Below are positions 63,420 through 64,000 of a stretch of 64,000 nucleotides of DNA, piece by piece. The notes under the pieces are model-generated. The model did not search any database and was not told the origin of the DNA. It worked only from the letters and a program-made list of their open reading frames with translations. This DNA comes from Rhodonellum psychrophilum GCM71 = DSM 17998 (GTDB lineage: Bacteria > Bacteroidota > Bacteroidia > Cytophagales > Cyclobacteriaceae): positions 213,814 through 277,813 of the forward strand of contig NZ_KB906674.1 in NCBI RefSeq assembly GCF_000381545.1, read 5' to 3'. A program made the translations under genes and the position numbers. How positions within the stretch are numbered: position 1 is the stretch's first letter; each line of letters starts with the position of its first letter.

Positions 63420-64000
63420 CTACCCTTCCAATAAGTCGGGTCTTCTTTCCTTGGTCCGGCGAACCGATGCCTCAAATCTCCATTGCTCTATTTGGGCTTG
63501 ATGTCCTGATAGCAAGACCTCCGGTACCGCCATACCTTCGTAATCGGCAGGTCTGGTGTAAACCGGTGGCGCCAAAAGTCCGTCTTGAAAGGAGTCTGTC
63601 AATGCCGAAGTTTCGTCATTGAGCACGCCCGGTATCAACCGGATAATGGCATCCGTTACCACTGCCGCAGCGAGTTCTCCGCCCGAAAGGACATAATCAC
63701 CGATGCTGATTTCTTTGGTAATGAATTTTTGCCTGACCCTTTCATCCACGCCTTTGTAATGACCGCAGAGGATAATCATATTGCCTTTGAGCGACAATGC
63801 GTTGGCCATTTTCTGATCGAATGTTTGACCATCCGGGGTCATATAAATGACTTCTTCATAATCCCTTTCGCTTTTGAGTGCTTCTATACACTTTGCGATA
63901 GGTTCTATCGACATGACCATTCCTGCGCCGCCACCAAAAGCATAGTCGTCGACTTGCTTCTGCTTGCCACTGGCATAATCCCTTAAGTTGTGGACCCTGA
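63420..64000 (-). CDS. trmD: tRNA (guanine-N1)-methyltransferase, 5' part outside window
   Basis: TrmD methylates G37 of tRNAs. The gene runs off the right end: reading on from the internal ATG at 63920 the frame stays open with [28 protein letters not shown], the expected N-terminal region. Further motifs are [29 protein letters not shown] and [13 protein letters not shown]. About 193 residues, most of the SPOUT fold and the C-terminal domain, are visible. Only the first 35 or so residues are missing. Confidence 0.96.
   Translation of the reverse strand, partial: RVHNLRDYASGKQKQVDDYAFGGGAGMVMSIEPIAKCIEALKSERDYEEVIYMTPDGQTFDQKMANALSLKGNMIILCGHYKGVDERVRQKFITKEISIGDYVLSGGELAAAVVTDAIIRLIPGVLNDETSALTDSFQDGLLAPPVYTRPADYEGMAVPEVLLSGHQAQIEQWRFEASVRRTKERRPDLLEG

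Overview
The window is a gene-dense stretch of a Bacteroidota chromosome. The markers are a GldK-GldL-GldM-GldN/PorP type IX secretion and gliding locus, PorW/SprE, many Bacteroidota-specific families (DUF4271, DUF3810, short-type Psd, bactofilin next to the F-type ATPase), lipoproteins with short lipoboxes, almost no Shine-Dalgarno sites, and promoters whose -7 box is TAnnTTTG. Gene order and protein style suggest the Cytophagales, perhaps Cyclobacteriaceae (Algoriphagus-like); that rank is inference. I saw no tRNA, rRNA, CRISPR array, transposase or prophage.

Layout. 1-4410: a 5'-truncated TonB-receptor-like outer-membrane protein, an unknown lipoprotein and a fasciclin protein. 4870-5898: pheS. 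5994-10258 (minus): three overlapping parvulin-type foldases. 10339-13180 (minus): a RsbU/RsbV/RsbW-type partner-switching module. 13280-15470: DUF4197 lipoprotein, a DUF721/DciA-like protein and hemW. 15519-24799 (plus): a long run of BamA/TamA-like protein, DUF4271, hemD, porP, gldK, gldL, gldM, gldN. 24814-31635 (minus): uvrC, pbp1A and porW/sprE. 31748-38759 (plus): M23 peptidase, bactofilin, AtpZ, an AtpI-like protein, then atpB-E-F-H-A-G; atpD and atpC are not here. 39023-46283: SGNH hydrolase, UbiA-like protein, ceramidase-like protein, purM, metK, ddl. 46607-50023: dipeptidyl peptidase IV and two unknown small membrane proteins. 50189-54263 (minus): CPBP protease, DUF2007, cdsA, glutamate dehydrogenase and psd. 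54301-56316: dusB and an EamA transporter. 56598-64000 (minus): an M23-like protein lacking catalytic residues, DUF3810, Nfu, a small beta-barrel protein, a lysine-rich small protein, gltX, rplS and the 3' part of trmD.

The least explained signal is a dispersed intergenic repeat of about 160-177 bp, present six times in this window in both orientations. Its ends are imperfect inverted repeats (AACCCG-3 nt-TATGCA) and its interior is partly conserved (TTTTTGACTTCACC and CTGATTTTCTTGCAGTTTCA-like blocks). It has no coding capacity and looks like a MITE or a structured intergenic RNA/DNA element. One copy supplies the stop codon of a gene, one holds a promoter at its edge, and two in opposite orientation bracket a single gene.

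Functionally the window joins envelope biogenesis (foldases, BamA-like protein, T9SS, PBP1A, Ddl, M23/bactofilin, phosphatidylethanolamine synthesis) with energy conversion (ATP synthase) and housekeeping translation and repair genes.
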